Of a stretch of 64,000 bases of DNA, positions 31,808-44,900 are shown piece after piece. The stretch spans positions 25,081,034 to 25,145,033 of the forward strand of contig JAAALK010000082.1 in assembly GCA_019279435.1 (NCBI GenBank), given 5' to 3'. How positions within the stretch are numbered: position 1 is the first letter of the stretch; each line of letters starts with the position of its first letter. The notes under the pieces are model-generated. The model saw nothing but the letters and a program-made list of their open reading frames with translations, was not told the origin of the DNA and searched no databases. This stretch comes from Zizania palustris (Eukaryota; Streptophyta; Magnoliopsida; Poales; Poaceae). Position numbers and translations under genes: made by a program.

Positions 31808-33461
31808 TGAGAAACCATGTTGAAGAACATGGGTTTGATACTCCAGATGTGATGAGTGATTGTCAATGGAAGTCAAGAAGAGACATGAAGACCTGCCGTG
31901 TCTGAGGCGTGTCTGACTCAGGTACATGGGCAGCGAGCGACAGCCGGACAGAGGAGCCGCGGAGTCGGGCTGGCCCAATCCGGGTACATGGGCTAGGAGC
32001 AGCAGAGGATCCACTGCTCTGTTGACTGGGTTTGACTTAGGTACATGGGCGGCGAGCGATTGTCGGGCCGAGGAAGCTGCGGGGTCGGGTCGGCCCAATC
32101 CGGGTACCCGGTGCGAAGACGGTGGACGCTTTGTCAGTTTCGGCGCAAAACTGACAACCTATGATTATTTTGTTTTAGGATATTAATATTTAGTTTTAAG
32201 TACATAATATTTTTATTTGAGTCAGTTGATTTTTTTAAGGGTATTTTAGTATTTTCGGATTTTATTTTAGAGGCGGTGTAATTTACCCTAGGGGTAAATT
32301 AGTCTTATCATGTATTAGGAGTCGCCTATAAATAGGCCCCTACACCCCTAGGGATAGGGTGACTATTTTTCCAAGATCAATCTACAGTCCACTTTTCGTT
32401 TTGAGCCACAAGTTTTTTTCATTTGTTTTTGTTTCATTGTCACACGACGCTGCAACTAGCCACCGCATGGGCTTCACGGCGGAGCCTTTTAGCCAGCAGC
32501 AGCAGCTGTTGTCATGTTGCGTCGCCCGTAGTTTTCTTGGAATTCATTAGGCGCGACAGCACACGGCCACTCATCGCGGGCCCTACAGCGGTAGTAGAAC
32601 ACAACAGCAGGTGTTGTTTTTCCACGGGCTGACGTAGGCGGGCCCCGGCAGGACTCCAACGGGTGCATGTTCCAGCGCGGGTTCCACGTCGTAGGCGCCG
32701 CTCGCGTCGTAGCAAATAAGCAGCCACTGTTTTTCATCTTTGCTGGCACGGCTCTCCACGGCGATTTGTGCACGCAACGGACGCCATCATCACGCAAAGG
32801 CAGGCTGCGCGTGGGATGGCGTGGAGCTCGTTCAGCTGGATTATCTGTGGCTTACGGCAGATCGACGCGGCGACGTAAACAGCATGCAATTTAGTTTTTT
32901 TTAATCTGCTATTTTTCAGCTAGTTAATTAAATAAATAGTTATCACTTTTAATTGGCAGTAAAATTGTTTTAGTATTTTCGTAGATAATTTTTATCTGCT
33001 AGACATTGTTATTTAATCTGCTTATTAATTATCTCGTAATTTTTATTTAAATATTTTTGGTTAATCTGCTCATATAAAAATAAAAAATTATTATTAGTCG
33101 CAGTAATATTTTTAGTCTAGTTTTTACGTGCAATATTTTAAGTTTATTTCTGAATTAATTTTTGAATGATGCATGTTTTATTCATTTGATTAGTATTTTA
33201 TGTCTAGACTGCAATATAAATATTTCGTGGTATATCTAGGTATTTTTATTTACTGTAGTATTTCTATTTAGTTTATCTTTAATATCATTTTAATTAGTAC
33301 ACCGGTTATTTCTAGTCTAGACAACTTTAGTTCCAGTAATTTGCTTTGCTAATATTATTTGTCTGGTTAAGTTCATTTGGGTGTTGGAATTAAGTCATAG
33401 TTTAGCAAGAAATTTTTAGGCGCTCATTCACCCCCCTTTGGTCGCTACTTTCGGTCCTACA
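31808..33461 (+). repeat. 5' LTR of copia-2
   Basis: 1654 bp, from TGAGAAACCATGTTGAAG to CTTTCGGTCCTACA. TATAAATAG lies at 32327-32335. The right part (32880-33400) is strongly AT-rich, unlike the CTTCG-rich LTRs of copia-1 and family D, while both ends are conserved with theirs. Confidence 0.88.
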
Positions 33462-33463
33462 AG

Positions 33464-33475
33464 TGGTATTAGAGC
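33464..33475 (+). promoter_or_regulatory. Primer binding site of copia-2
   Basis: TGGTATTAGAGC: one C-to-T change from the initiator-Met-tRNA consensus, two bases after the LTR end. Confidence 0.85.
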
Positions 33476-33526
33476 GAGGTTAGGGTTTTCTCATATCTTA
33501 ACCGATTCTAAACCCAGGTAGTGATC

Positions 33527-36280
33527 ATGATGTCTTCTGCTAAAATCCCATCCCTTGAAGCTTTTGGCTACACTTATTGGAAGACTCGCATGTGAGCCTA
33601 TCTTATGAGCCAGAGCTCGGACATATGGGAGATTTGTGTTCATCCTACTTTCACCATATTGCCTATTGCTGAGGGTATTGCTGCTGATGTAATTGCCCAG
33701 CATCAAAACAATAGTAAAGCGGTGAACATTTTATTCTTTGGTCTAGGTTCTAGTGAGTTTGACCATGTTAGCCATCTCACCACTTCTCGAGAGATCTGGG
33801 CTACCCTCCAAGCACACCATGAGGGGACAACTCAGGTCAAGGCTAGGATCTATCAGACCTACCGGCATGAGTATGAAAATTTCTCACAGAAGCTGGGAGA
33901 GACTGTTGAGGCTTTGTTTGGTCATTTTCAATCGATCATTAACAAGCTTCGCGTCAACAAGGCCGAGCGTGATCAGCTGGTCTCAGATCATGAACAGGCG
34001 CTTAAGGTTCTCCATACCTTGGACCCTAAGATATGGGAGATCAAGGTTTCTTCTATTGTTGAGAGCGCTTCCTATGACACCTTGACTATCGCAGAGCTTT
34101 TTAGTAAGCTCAAAGCCTCAGAGGTCGATATACAGTTGAGATCAAATCTCACTGGTTCTGGTTCAAAGACTCTGGCACTTGCGACACCATCTGCGGATCC
34201 TACTGCCTTGAGTTGTACTGCTTTTTCCTTGATGTCTATCTCTGAGGAACAGCTTGATTCTTTAGGAGATGATGATCTGTGTTTGTTTAACAACCGGGTG
34301 CGACGTGTCTATGATAAACGAATGGTTAAAAGACACGGCACAAAGTCCGGATGCTTTGAGTGTGGTGATCCAGGTCATTTCATCGCCGTCTGCCCCAAGC
34401 GGAAGAGCTACAAGAAGGGAACTGGCGACAACTCCTACGACTCCGGCAAGTATGACAACTCTACTTCCACAAAGGGCAAGCCCAAAACAAGATTCTTTCA
34501 AAAGGCTTTAAAGGACTACAAGCGTGAGAACAAGAAGCGAGACAAGGCCTTCTTCGCCAAGATGGAGAAAAGCTACTCCAAGAGATCCTCGTCTTCCTCC
34601 TCATCTTCGAGTTCAAGTGATGAAGAGATCGTGATCAGGAAGGGGAAGGACAGGGATGATCTGGCGGGCCTCTGCTTCATGGCCTTCGGAGACAAGCCGA
34701 AGAGTCGCTCACGTCACAGCCGAAGACCCCGCAAGAGCTTATGTTCAATGGCTCTTGGGGATAAGGAAGACAAGGGCTCCTCCGATGACTCCGACGATGA
34801 TGACGATGAGAAGGTATCTTCCTATGAACAAGAAGTTGTTAATTTACTAGAACAGAATCGTCATGAGTTGAAGTATCGGGAGAAACTACTTAGAGGGGCT
34901 AAGAAGAGGATAGATGAGCTTGAGAGTGAGCTTGCCATGGCGAATGGCAAGATTGAGAGTTTATCATCTTCCCTTTGCTTGGGTGATAGTAGTGAGTGCC
35001 CTAACTGTGATGTGTTGTTGTGTGACCTGACGACTCTTAAGTCCGGGTACACAGAGAGAGTAGATGAGAGAGACGCTATGGCCACTGAGCTTGAAAGCGC
35101 TCAGCTGGAGCTGAAAAATGCTCAAGCCACTGTCGTCGTATCTTGTGTAGACTACCCATCCCATTTAGCTAGTATAGCTGAGCTGAGAGCCAAGAGTGAT
35201 GAGCAGGTGGGTGAGTTAGCTGGAGTGACAGCTGAGCTGGAACAGACTAAGCTAGAGCTTGAGACCTTGTCATTTGCACCCACTGTTTGTGAGAACTGCT
35301 TGTCCATGAGAATGGAGTTAATCAAGCTAAAAGCTGAGAAGTCTGTCGAAGTTGATAAAGAGTGTGAGGTCTGCTTGTCTTAGTTGGAGGTGTTAGCTTC
35401 CTTGAGAGAGGACCTAGCTGATGTTCAGAACGAGAACTTTTACCTCCCTCAAATCCTGAGTTGGATTAGTGCGAGAGAGCCACAGCTTGGCATGATGATC
35501 CAGCAGTTTAAGAGACAGGATGGGTTTGGGGTAGGTTACACCTATACCAAGGCTAATTTTGAGAGTGCCATTAGCTGAGCAGTGGAGTGGAGTAAGATGA
35601 CTCCTGAACAGTGATATCCCAAGACTCACTCCACTGAGTCCTGTAAGGATAGTCAGCCCAAGGATGGAGTGTTCCAAGAACAACCTAAAGCTCCACCTAA
35701 GAAGCAAATCTGGGTCCCAAAGCCTAAACCTCTCCACACTTCTCTTGATTCTTTACCTGGACCCTCTCACACCAAAGAGGCTACACCCAACACCACCAAG
35801 CCTAAGAATCCCAAGCCTCAACCACATCCCAAGAAGCCTACCTATCACTGTGAGTTTTGTCAGAGAGACGAGCATCTTGAGGAGTTTTGCTTCAGGAGGA
35901 AGCGGGTTGAGCGAGCAAAGAGAGCTCAAGGTGGGCAGGAGCAGTTCTACCAGCAGGGTGGTAGATAGAGAGTTCCTCGACGTAGAGAGAGGCTAGAGGC
36001 CAGACCACGTCGTGTAGGTGGTGGTAGAGGAGATGGTTTTTACGACCGGGCTCCGGAGGGTGGTTTCCGTTCCGGCAGAGTTCCAGATCGCTATGGATAC
36101 GGTTTTGGACCTCGTGGCCGTGATTTTAGGCAGAACAGAGGACCACGCTTTGAGCCGCGTTTTGGTCCAGACTCAGTTGATTCCTTCTGCTTTCCTACTT
36201 ACGAGCATATGGCACGACACTGGTTTAGCACCTTTGCTAAACCTGGTATTCGACCATTTGCTCCCACTCATGACCATTGA
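33527..36280 (+). pseudogene. copia-2 gag (several nonsense codons)
   Basis: This has the same order of parts as copia-1 gag: N-terminal SAKIPSLEAFGYTYWKTR, capsid block AREIW-like SREIWATLQAHHEGTTQV, knuckle CFECGDPGHFIAVCPK, Ser run followed by SDEEIVIRKGKDRDD, Leu/Glu-rich section, and second knuckle CEFCQRDEHLEEFC. In-frame stops occur at 33593-33595, 35381-35383, 35576-35578, near 35611, and at 35966-35968. It ends DH-TGA at 36278-36280, the same position as in the other copies. The longest open piece is 592 codons (33605-35383). Confidence 0.88.
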
Positions 36281-36289
36281 TCTTGTAGG

Positions 36290-37439
36290 ATCAAGGACTG
36301 GAGGACGTGTGGATCATGGATTCAGGATGTTCTCGCCACATGACGGGACACCACAGATGGTTCTCCAGCCTCACTCCCCCGAGCTCCAAGGAATACATCA
36401 CTTTGGGAATAGTGGTCAAGGGAAGGTACAAGGTATTGGGTCGATTCGTATTTCTGATTGTTTCTCTTTGAAGAATGTTGCTTTAGTTGGAAATCTGAAC
36501 TTTAATCTAATTTCTATTTCGCAACTTCTTGAGGATGGTTTAGAAGTGCGCTTTAATAAGGGCATGTCTTCTATTATTGATTCTAGAGGATCTTTAGTTT
36601 GCCGGATCTTACCTTTCAGTAAGGTTTTTCCTATTGATTTCTCTAGTTCTTCTGGCCCTTCTCGCTGTCTGATGGCAGGATCCTCCTCTGAGCTCTAGAA
36701 GTGGCATAGAAGGTTAGGTCATTTGAGCTTTGATTTGCTTGTCAGATTGAGTTCTATGGACCTTATCCGAGGATTGCCTAAACTTAAGATGGAGAAGGAT
36801 CTAGTGTGTCATCCCTGTCGTCATGGGAAAATGGTTGCCGCTTCTCACGCACCTGTGACTCAGGTGATGACTTCGTACCCGGGAGAGCTGTTGCACATGG
36901 ATACAGTAGGTCCAGCTCGAGTACGCTCAGTTGGTGGGAAGTGGTACACCCTTGTGATAGTTGACGATTTTTCTCGTTTCTCGTGGGTTTACTTTCTAGA
37001 GTCTAAGGATGAGACTTTTCAGTATGTTCATGACCTGATTTTGAAGCTGAAGAACGAGAACAATGGTCTGATGCGAACAATTCGTTCGGACAATGGCTCT
37101 GAGTTTAAGAACTCTCAGTTCATCAGCTTCTGTAGTGATCAGGGTCTTGATCATCAGTTCTCTGCCCCTTACACTCCCCCACAGGACGGTGTTGTGGAAC
37201 GAAATAACTACACGCTTGTCGAGATGGCCAGGACAATGCTTGATGAGCATAGGACTCCAAGGCGCTTTTGGGCTGAGGCGATGAACACAACTTGCTTTCT
37301 AGCCAACCGTATTTTTCTTAGAGCTTACTTAGGTAAGACGTCATATGAGTTGCGGTTTGGCATACATCCCAAGGTGAGTCACTTGCGAGCTTTTGGATGC
37401 AAGTGCTTTGTGCTCAAGAAGGAAGGACATTTGGACAAG
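36290..37439 (+). pseudogene. copia-2 pol, protease and integrase part
   Basis: The protease keeps IMDSGCSRHMTG near 36315. A one-base deletion near 36405 shifts the frame. A TAG follows SSSEL at about 36697. The rest (36723-37439) has the pre-integrase zinc motif (CHPCRHGKM), integrase core Asp in HMDTVGPARV, second Asp in IRSDNGSEFKNSQF, and Glu in VVERNNYTLVEMA. Coding stops after GHLDK, where the family-D LTR is inserted. RT and RNase H are absent. Confidence 0.87.
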
Positions 37440-38770
37440 TGTTGGACCAGAAACGGCGACCAGAGGGGGTGAATGGGAGCTTTTAAAATTTCAGACTAAA
37501 AATAGCCTTCTGTTTTAATTCTGTCTTCTACGGAACAGGCTTCGAACACACCCTTCGAAGTTCTGGTTCAGAGGTATTTTACAGCTCCGAACACAGGCTT
37601 CGCAAGGAGCAAAAGTTCGAAGCCAAGAAGACTTCGCTCCACCCACAACCCCGAAAATTCAGCTCTGCTAAGTTAGTGCAGGCTCCGCACACAGGGTGCC
37701 TTCGAGCAGGCTTCGCACTTCACCCTTCGCAAGAACGAACTTCCCTTTGAGGACTTCAATCAGCTCTGCTAAGTCAGTGCAGGCTCAGCGCACTGGGTGC
37801 CTTCGAGCAGGCTTCACACTTCACCCTTCGCAAGAGCAGACTTCCCTCTACAGACTTCGACCAAATACTCAGCAATAGCAACTGGTGCTGGGCTCCGTAC
37901 TTTGAAGGTCTAAATGCTCACTGAACAGACTTCGCCGAGGACTTCGACAAGGAAAGAAAACGGGCTTCGAACAGTGCTTCGCTAGTAATCAGAGAGGTCT
38001 AGCCTCCAGTTTACACAGAGCGAACAGACACTGAAAAACACACTTCACCCAGACAGACTTCTCACACACCTCTCCAGAAAAACTCACAAGAAGAAGGTGT
38101 GCAGAGAAATCAAAGCATGCAGTGAAGTACGCATACAAGTTCAAGCAGTAAATGAACACAGAATCAAAACTTCATTTCTTGAACAGGGAAAACAAAATGA
38201 ACTCACAGGATGAATACAGAGAGTGTGGCGGCTAGCACAAGAGTTCTACAATGGCTGCTCAAAGTGTTGATGTGACCTAGCCAGCCTCCACTATTTATAG
38301 GCACTATTTAGCCCTGTGAATAGACTACTTTACCCCTAGGGTTTACACTATTTTTGTCTCATCAGAAGAGGGGGTACAACTGGTAGTCTACTTTATTTGG
38401 AGGCTTCTTTTGTCAGCTTCATAGAGAAGACAGCACTAGCTTTTGCAGAGCAGACGCTGTCAGCCTTTGCAGTTTTGGACCCTTTTGAAGCCCCCCTTTG
38501 CACGCGAGGGGTGCGGTAGCTTCGGTGAGAAGCCTTGAGCCTGATGGCCTTTGCTTCACCGAAGTCAGCCTTCGATACAGTGACGGTTTTGAGCCGAAGC
38601 CGTCAAAGCCCTAGGGCCTTCGCACCAACACTTTCGGAGTGGACCACCACGACTTCACAGCTTCCCCCAGCTCGAACTCTATCAGTCCATGTACCGAAGC
38701 CATGCATGGCCGAAGTACCTCAAGTCAGCCTCACTCCGGAGCCAGCTTCACTCCGAAGTCAGCTTCACTC
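37440..38770 (-). repeat. Family-D copia LTR, minus strand, 3' part
   Basis: The + strand begins TGTTGGACCAGAAACGGCG, the reverse complement of the LTR end seen at 616. The left flank is ACAAG inside copia-2 pol. It corresponds to the last ~1.3 kb of the LTR, including the tandem ~100 bp GAAGC-rich units (37660-37860). At 38771 copia-3 starts. The LTR beginning reappears at 51939-52004, but about 800 bp between are missing. Confidence 0.85.
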
Positions 38771-40709
38771 TGTAGGACCGAAAGTAGCGACCAGAGGGGG
38801 GGGTGAATGGGCGCCTTAAAAAATTCTTTCGAATCAATGGCCTGTTCCCAATACCCAACGCACCTCGAAAAGACTACGCAGCAGAAAATAAACAACAAGC
38901 CTAAGTCTAAAGGTTTCTAACCTAGAAGCAACTGATGATAACTGAAAACTATTAAAGTAGTGCAACTAGGCAGATGAACATGATGTAACAGGCCTAAACT
39001 TCTCAATGAAATGATCTAAGTATGTGTAAGATGAAAAGAGAAGTTACTGTCCAAATTTGTCTCCTGTTCGAAACTTGGCGAAGCCTCCTTCGCACGTCGA
39101 GGTCTGCTTCGGAGATTGGTGACGGAGCCTGCTTCGGAGGTCAGTTGCGAAGCATGTCGAAGATGCCGAAGGTGTTTAGTTCTAGTCAAGTTCGAAGTGG
39201 CAGGAAGCGAGGTATGCTTCGGAGCGAAGTGACAGAGTCGGAGCCTGCTTCGAAGTATGTACTTCGAAGGCAAGGCTTCGGACACAGCTTCGAACCGAGC
39301 ACTTCGAAAACAAACACACAGACAGACTACCTTCGAACACAGAAGCGAAGCCTGTCACACGACAGAAAAACCAAAATTCGAAGCCTAAGTTCAACCTTCG
39401 AAAGGAGTAAGCTTCGAACCGAGAGAAGCGAAGACTGACACGCCACGAAGAAACCAAAAACGAAGCCAAGCAGAAAGACAAGCTTCGAAGCCAACTTCGA
39501 AACCTACCGAAGTGTGCACTTCGAACAGATGGGACCGGAGTACCTTCGCAACGTCGTTCGAAGTATGCGATGCTGTCCGTTCAGAAAATACTTCGAAGCT
39601 TAGCAACACAGAACGCAAACTGAAGATCGAAGATCGAACGAAGTCTTCGAAGAAGTTAGATCGAAGCCTGCTTCACGGAGTTGAGGGGCTTCGAACAGAG
39701 AAGGGCTTCATCAGAAACACAGCCAAAAAGGTGATAGAGCCTATCAGCTTTGATCAAAAAGCTGTGCAGTAGAAGGTGAAAAGCTGCACAGAACACTGTA
39801 GCTACAGGAAAGTAGTACTACTTGCAACAGCAAGAACTAGTACTCAGTTTGTGAAGAACAGAAGCAAAAGAGAAGCTTCTGCCCACGAAATAAATCCAGG
39901 CTATGCCTGTAGCCGAAACATTAACTCCTCAAACCAAACAATGTGCTCCGAATGAAATCAACAGGGACCAAGGCTTTAATGCATCCAAAAGACTTGAATA
40001 AATGCAAGGCAAAAACGGAACGAGCAAGAGCCTGGCGGCGCACACAGGAGAGAGAATGTGAGGGACAAAATGACCCAATAGAGTGGATTTGATTTCAGCC
40101 AAAAGGGTAGACCAAACCCTAGGGATTGGGGTCCTATTTATAGGCAGCCCAACACTAGGAATATTCTACCAGCCCCTTAGGGTTTTTACAGACTCAAAAA
40201 TAAAGGAAAAGACTCTACTGCCCTTAGGAATTTTTACAGACACGACTAACTGACTGTGGGCCTAGAGTTACAGATGACTTATCCGGAAGCTAAGTTTTCG
40301 TAGCGACTACGGCTTCTCTTCTGGACAGTCGGATACAAGAAAAACAGTTGTCAGTTTTGCGCCGAAACTGACAAAGCCTACACCGGCTTTGCACCAGGTA
40401 CCCGAATTGGGCCGGCCCGACCCCGCAGCTCTCTCAGCCCGGCAATCGCTCACCGCCCGTGTACCTGAGTCAGTCCTGGTCAACAGCCCAGTGGGTCTTC
40501 TACTGCTTCTGGCCCATGCACCCGGATTGGGCCAGCCCAACTTCGCAGCTCTCTTCTGCCCGACAGTCGCTCGCTGCCCGTGTACCTGAGTCACACGCGG
40601 CCCATGAAACAGCAGATCTCCTCTTTTCCTCAGTCCTCTTTGACTATCGTTGACAATGACTCATCACTTCTGGAGCCATGAGGCCCACGCTATTCAGCAT
40701 GGCTCCTCA
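38771..40709 (-). repeat. 3' LTR of copia-3
   Basis: The + strand reads TGTAGGACCGAAAGTAGCGA at the left and GCATGGCTCCTCA at the right, the reverse complement of the copia-1 LTR ends. TATAAATAG lies on the minus strand near 40134-40142. By eye it differs from the other copia-3 LTR at about 1% of positions. Confidence 0.92.
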
Positions 40710-40722
40710 ATCTCCCCCTTGA
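40710..40722 (-). promoter_or_regulatory. Polypurine tract of copia-3
   Basis: The minus strand reads TCAAGGGGGAGAT directly before the LTR start TGAGGAGCC. Two more AAGGGGGAG-type tracts lie within the next 220 bp upstream (minus sense). Confidence 0.85.
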
Positions 40723-41954
40723 TGAGTGCATTGTCAACAATCCTCTTTTCTCAGCTCTTCAGCACCTGCGAACAAATGTGGAAACACTAAAACAAAAACA
40801 CAAGAAAACAAAGAAGAAGAAAAATAAAATGAGTGCGATTTCAGAATAACAAGGATATCAACAGAGTAAGAACTCCCCCTTAAACTCTGATCCCAAATTT
40901 TCTCCCCCTTGTTGACAAGTGAACTCATCAAGCACTCAAAAGAGACACATACTCCCCCTGAAATGCAATTTCCCCTCAAAATATGCAGTGATTTCAACTG
41001 GAGTGCAGAAGGAGTGTAGAAAGCATGCTTCTCAAATATGATTGACTGCAATTACAATATCTAACAAGTATAGCAAAAGAGATACTGTCTAAGACACATG
41101 GCATGATCAGTGCAACAGACGATATCTAAAGAAAGTCATTAGCACGCATTTTTCAGTTTTGGCAAACAAAAGCATCACCACATTGTCTAGTAAACAAGCA
41201 AGGTAAAACATGATATGCAGAGGCTAACTGATATCTACCAAGATAAGCATTGTCCAAACCAAAGTGCTTCAGCAAACTTGTTATCTTTTAAATGTTCAGG
41301 CTTTTTCAATTTTCCTTTTTCATTTATGCCAGGGGTTATTTGCATGTCCAACCTTATGCTGACCGACCAAGTCAAGCCTAGGCCAGAACTGGACCATCAG
41401 AAGCTTAAGACATTGGTCTTGGCATACACTACATTGTCCTAGTTCATACCCAAGTGCTATGGTATGCAGTCCAGAACAAATGTAATGCGACAAAGCAAAC
41501 CCACCTGGATCTTTTCAAGTTATGCACAAAAAGGCATGGAATTTTCATTGTTCTCGAATTTTCATCATTTTTATAGCACATTTCCATGTTTAAAGCATAC
41601 AGATGTCCAAGTTTCATATTTGCATCTAAGTCAGAAACTAGCTATAAGGTATGTAACAGCTAGCAAGAACATTCAGCTTACACATGCTAGTTACCAGAAG
41701 CAATGGTGATCATTTTTCAATTTTAAAGCGTAAAAGCCATGCATATGACAGATATTAGACATATCATTTGAACTGAAGCAAAGCATGAGCATCGACAAGT
41801 AGTCAAAAGCATGTACCAGCTAGAATAAGTAAAGCAGTTCAATCATATAACAGAAGCAGGCTTAAAAATGTGATATGTGAATATGTATGATATGAACACA
41901 CACAAAAAGACTCAAGAAAAGAGTAAAGAAGGAAGAAAACTGACGCAAAATATC
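40723..41954 (-). other. Long 3' non-coding region of copia-3
   Basis: About 1.2 kb lie between the pol stop and the polypurine tract. No long open frame on the minus strand shows recognisable similarity. Some SIRE elements carry an additional env-like frame here; I see no convincing signal peptide or membrane protein. Repeated CTCCCCC (minus GGGGGAG) tracts are clustered at 40720-40960. Confidence 0.7.
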
Positions 41955-44900
41955 CTAGAAAGGATACACAACACCCAAATCCCCTCGTAAATGCTCGAAT
42001 GTAGACTGATCTAGGGGTTTGGTGAAAATATCAGCCAACTGATGATGGGTATCAACATGAACAAGGTCAATGACACCTTTCTCATATTGATCCCGCAAGA
42101 AGTGAAAGCGCACATCAATGTGTTTGGTTTTTGAATGGAGACACGGGTTTTTCCCTACACTAATAGCACTGGTGCTGTCGCAAAACAATGGAACCCTGGT
42201 AGGAAAGAACAACCCAAAATCTCGTAGAGTGGAAATCATCCAAACCAATTGTGAGCAGCAGCTAGCAGCAGCTACATACTCAGCCTCCGTGGTCGAAAGA
42301 GCAACTCCAGATTGCTTTCGAGAAGACCAAGACACAAGATAAGAACCAAGAAACTGGCAAGTACCGGAAGTCGACTTGCGATCCAACCGGCACCCACCAA
42401 AGTCGGCATCCGAAAAGCCAGATAAATCAAGAGATGATGATGCTGAATAGTAAAGACCGAGATCGGGTGCATAAGTGAGATACCTGAAAATGCGCTTGAC
42501 AGCCTGCCGGTGAGACGCGCGTGGTGAAGACTGGAAATGCGCGCAAAGTCCCACGGCGAACTTTATGTCCGGTCTTGTCGCCGTCAAGTACAGTAGCGAA
42601 CCGATCATCCCTCGAAACTCCCTTTCATTAATCTTGACACCGCTCTCATCCTTGTCCAGACCCCCAGAAGTGCCCATCGGGGTCATCTGCGGCTTCAATT
42701 CACCACCAAAGTCAAATTTCTTTAACATATCACGAGTGTACTTACCTTGGTGGATGAAGGTGCCGTCCTTGGTCTGCTTGATCTGGAGCCCTAAGAAGTA
42801 CTTGAGCTCACCCATGAGGCTCATCTCAAACTCATTGTGCATCTGCTCAGAGAACTTGGACACAAGAGAATCAGTAGTACCGCCAAAAATAATATCATCC
42901 ACGTAAATCTGAGCAACTAAAAAATCTGAAGCATCTCTGAGCAAGAAAAGAGTTTTGTCCACAGAACCCATCACAAAGCCCTTCCCCAACAAAAACTGCT
43001 TCAACCGGTCATACCAAGCCCTGGGGGCTTGCTTTAACCCGTATAAAGCTTTGTGCAACTTAAAAACATGTCGAGGAAACTTAGGGTTCTCAAAACCGGG
43101 GGGTTGCCTAACATAAACCTCCTCTTCTATGTACCCGTTCAGAAAAGCACTCTTAACATCCATTTGAAAAAGCTTAAAACCCTTCGAAACGGCAAAAGCT
43201 AGAAGAATACGAATGGACTCAAGACGGGCAACAAGAGCGAAGGTTTCTTCAAAGTCAATACCTTCCTTCTGGCAATAACCCTGGGCAACTAGTCGAGCCT
43301 TGTTGCGCACCACAACCCCATCTTCACCTTGTTTGTTCTTGAACACCCACTTGGTGCCTATGGGGTTGCATCCTGGTGGCGGCTCAACTAGTGTCCAAAA
43401 CCGATTGCGGACAAAATTCTCAAGCTCTTCTTGCATAGCATTAATCCAATTAGAATCAGAAAGAGCATGAGAAACATCTCTGGGCTCAAAAGATGCAACA
43501 AACACAGATTCAGCAAACACAGCGAGAGAGGCAGAAGAACGCAATGTCCTCTCAGTCAAATCACCAATGATGAGCTCTGAGGGGTGGTCACGCTGAACTG
43601 CTCGGGTTCCCTGGTGATCTGAAGTCACCTCACCGGAGTCAGCAGCTGGCACCTCTGGACTCGATTGAGAGGGCTCGATCGAAGTGGAAGAAGTGATCAA
43701 AGGTCCGCCCTCATCATCAGTCGAAGTCACAGAAGGTGTGGGCTCTGCGGGGGATGCAGAAGGCCCACCCTCAATAGCAGCTGGAGTATCCTCATCTTCC
43801 TCGAAGATGGACTCTCCGAGCTCATCATCACCAGAAAGCTCAAAAGAAGGAGTCAAAGAAGGCAAGGACTCATCAAATGAAACCTCACACGTCTCGACAA
43901 GCAGCTGGGATTCGAGGTTCCAAACACGGAAGCCTCGAGAATGCAATGCATAACCAAGAAAAACACCATCCCAGCAACGAGACTCAAACTTGTCCAAATG
44001 CCCTCCCTTCTTGAGCACAAAGCACTTGCAGCCAAACGCTCGCAAGTGGCTCACCTTGGGCTGTCTGCCAAAACGCAACTCATATGATGTCTTACCAATG
44101 TAAGCTCTAAGAAAAATGCGGTTGGCCAGATAGCAAGCCGTGTTCATGGCTTCAGCCCAAAAACGCCTAGGAGTCCTGTGCTCATCGAGCATTGTCCTGG
44201 CCATCTCAACTAGCGTGCGGTTCTTTCGTTCCACAACGTCGTTCTGTGGGGGAGTGTAAGGAGAAGAAAACTGATGGTCCAGACCCTGATCACCACAGAA
44301 GCTGACGAACTGAGAGTTCTTGAACTCAGAGCCGTTGTCGGAGCGAATTGCTCGCATCCGGCCATTGTTCTCATTCTTCAGCTTCAAAATCAGGTCATGG
44401 ACAAAATGAAAAGTTTCATCCTTAGACTCCAAAAAGAAAACCCACGAGAATCGAGAAAAATCGTCAACAATTACAAGTGCATACCACTTCCCACCGACTG
44501 AGCGTACCCGAGTTGGACCTACAGTGTCCAAATGTAAAAGCTCGCCCGGATATGAAGTCATCACCTGAGTCATAGGTGCGTGAGAAGCGGCAACCATTTT
44601 CCCATGACGACAGGGATGACAAACTAGATCCTTCTCCATCTTAAGCTTGGGCAATCCTCGGATGAGGTCCATAGAGCTTAACCTGACTAGTAGATCAAAA
44701 CTCAAGTGACCTAACCTCCTATGCCACTTCCAGAGCTCAGAAGAAGATCCAGCAATCAAACAGCGAGAAGGGCCAAAAGAACTAGAGAAGTCAATTCGAA
44801 AAACTTTACCGAAAGGTAAAATCTGACAAACCAAAGACCCTCTAGAATCAACCACTGAAGAATTGCCCTTCTTAAAACGTACTTCCAAACCATCCTCAAG

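Larger units (their letters stand above)
31808..37439 (+). mobile_element. copia-2: SIRE-type Ty1/copia element, 3' truncated
   Basis: A 5' LTR (31808-33461), primer site, gag and the first half of pol are present. It ends where a minus-strand family-D LTR starts at 37440. It is related to copia-1 and copia-3 in coding sequence, but most of its LTR is different. The left flank is TTTGC. It carries more stop codons than copia-1 or copia-3. Confidence 0.87.

Noticed and set aside
32359..32894. Overlapping short open frames rich in Cys/Arg/Ala in a GC-rich island
   Set aside because: They are inside the copia-2 LTR just after its TATA box; no start context, no homology recognised.
39016..39770. 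Paired open frames on both strands, repeated at 48205-48961
   Set aside because: They are the same LTR sequence in two copies; conservation reflects LTR identity, not coding selection.
40723..41954. An env-like gene downstream of copia-3 pol, as reported for some SIRE elements
   Set aside because: No minus-strand frame of adequate length, signal peptide or membrane segment is visible; only short unrelated frames occur.
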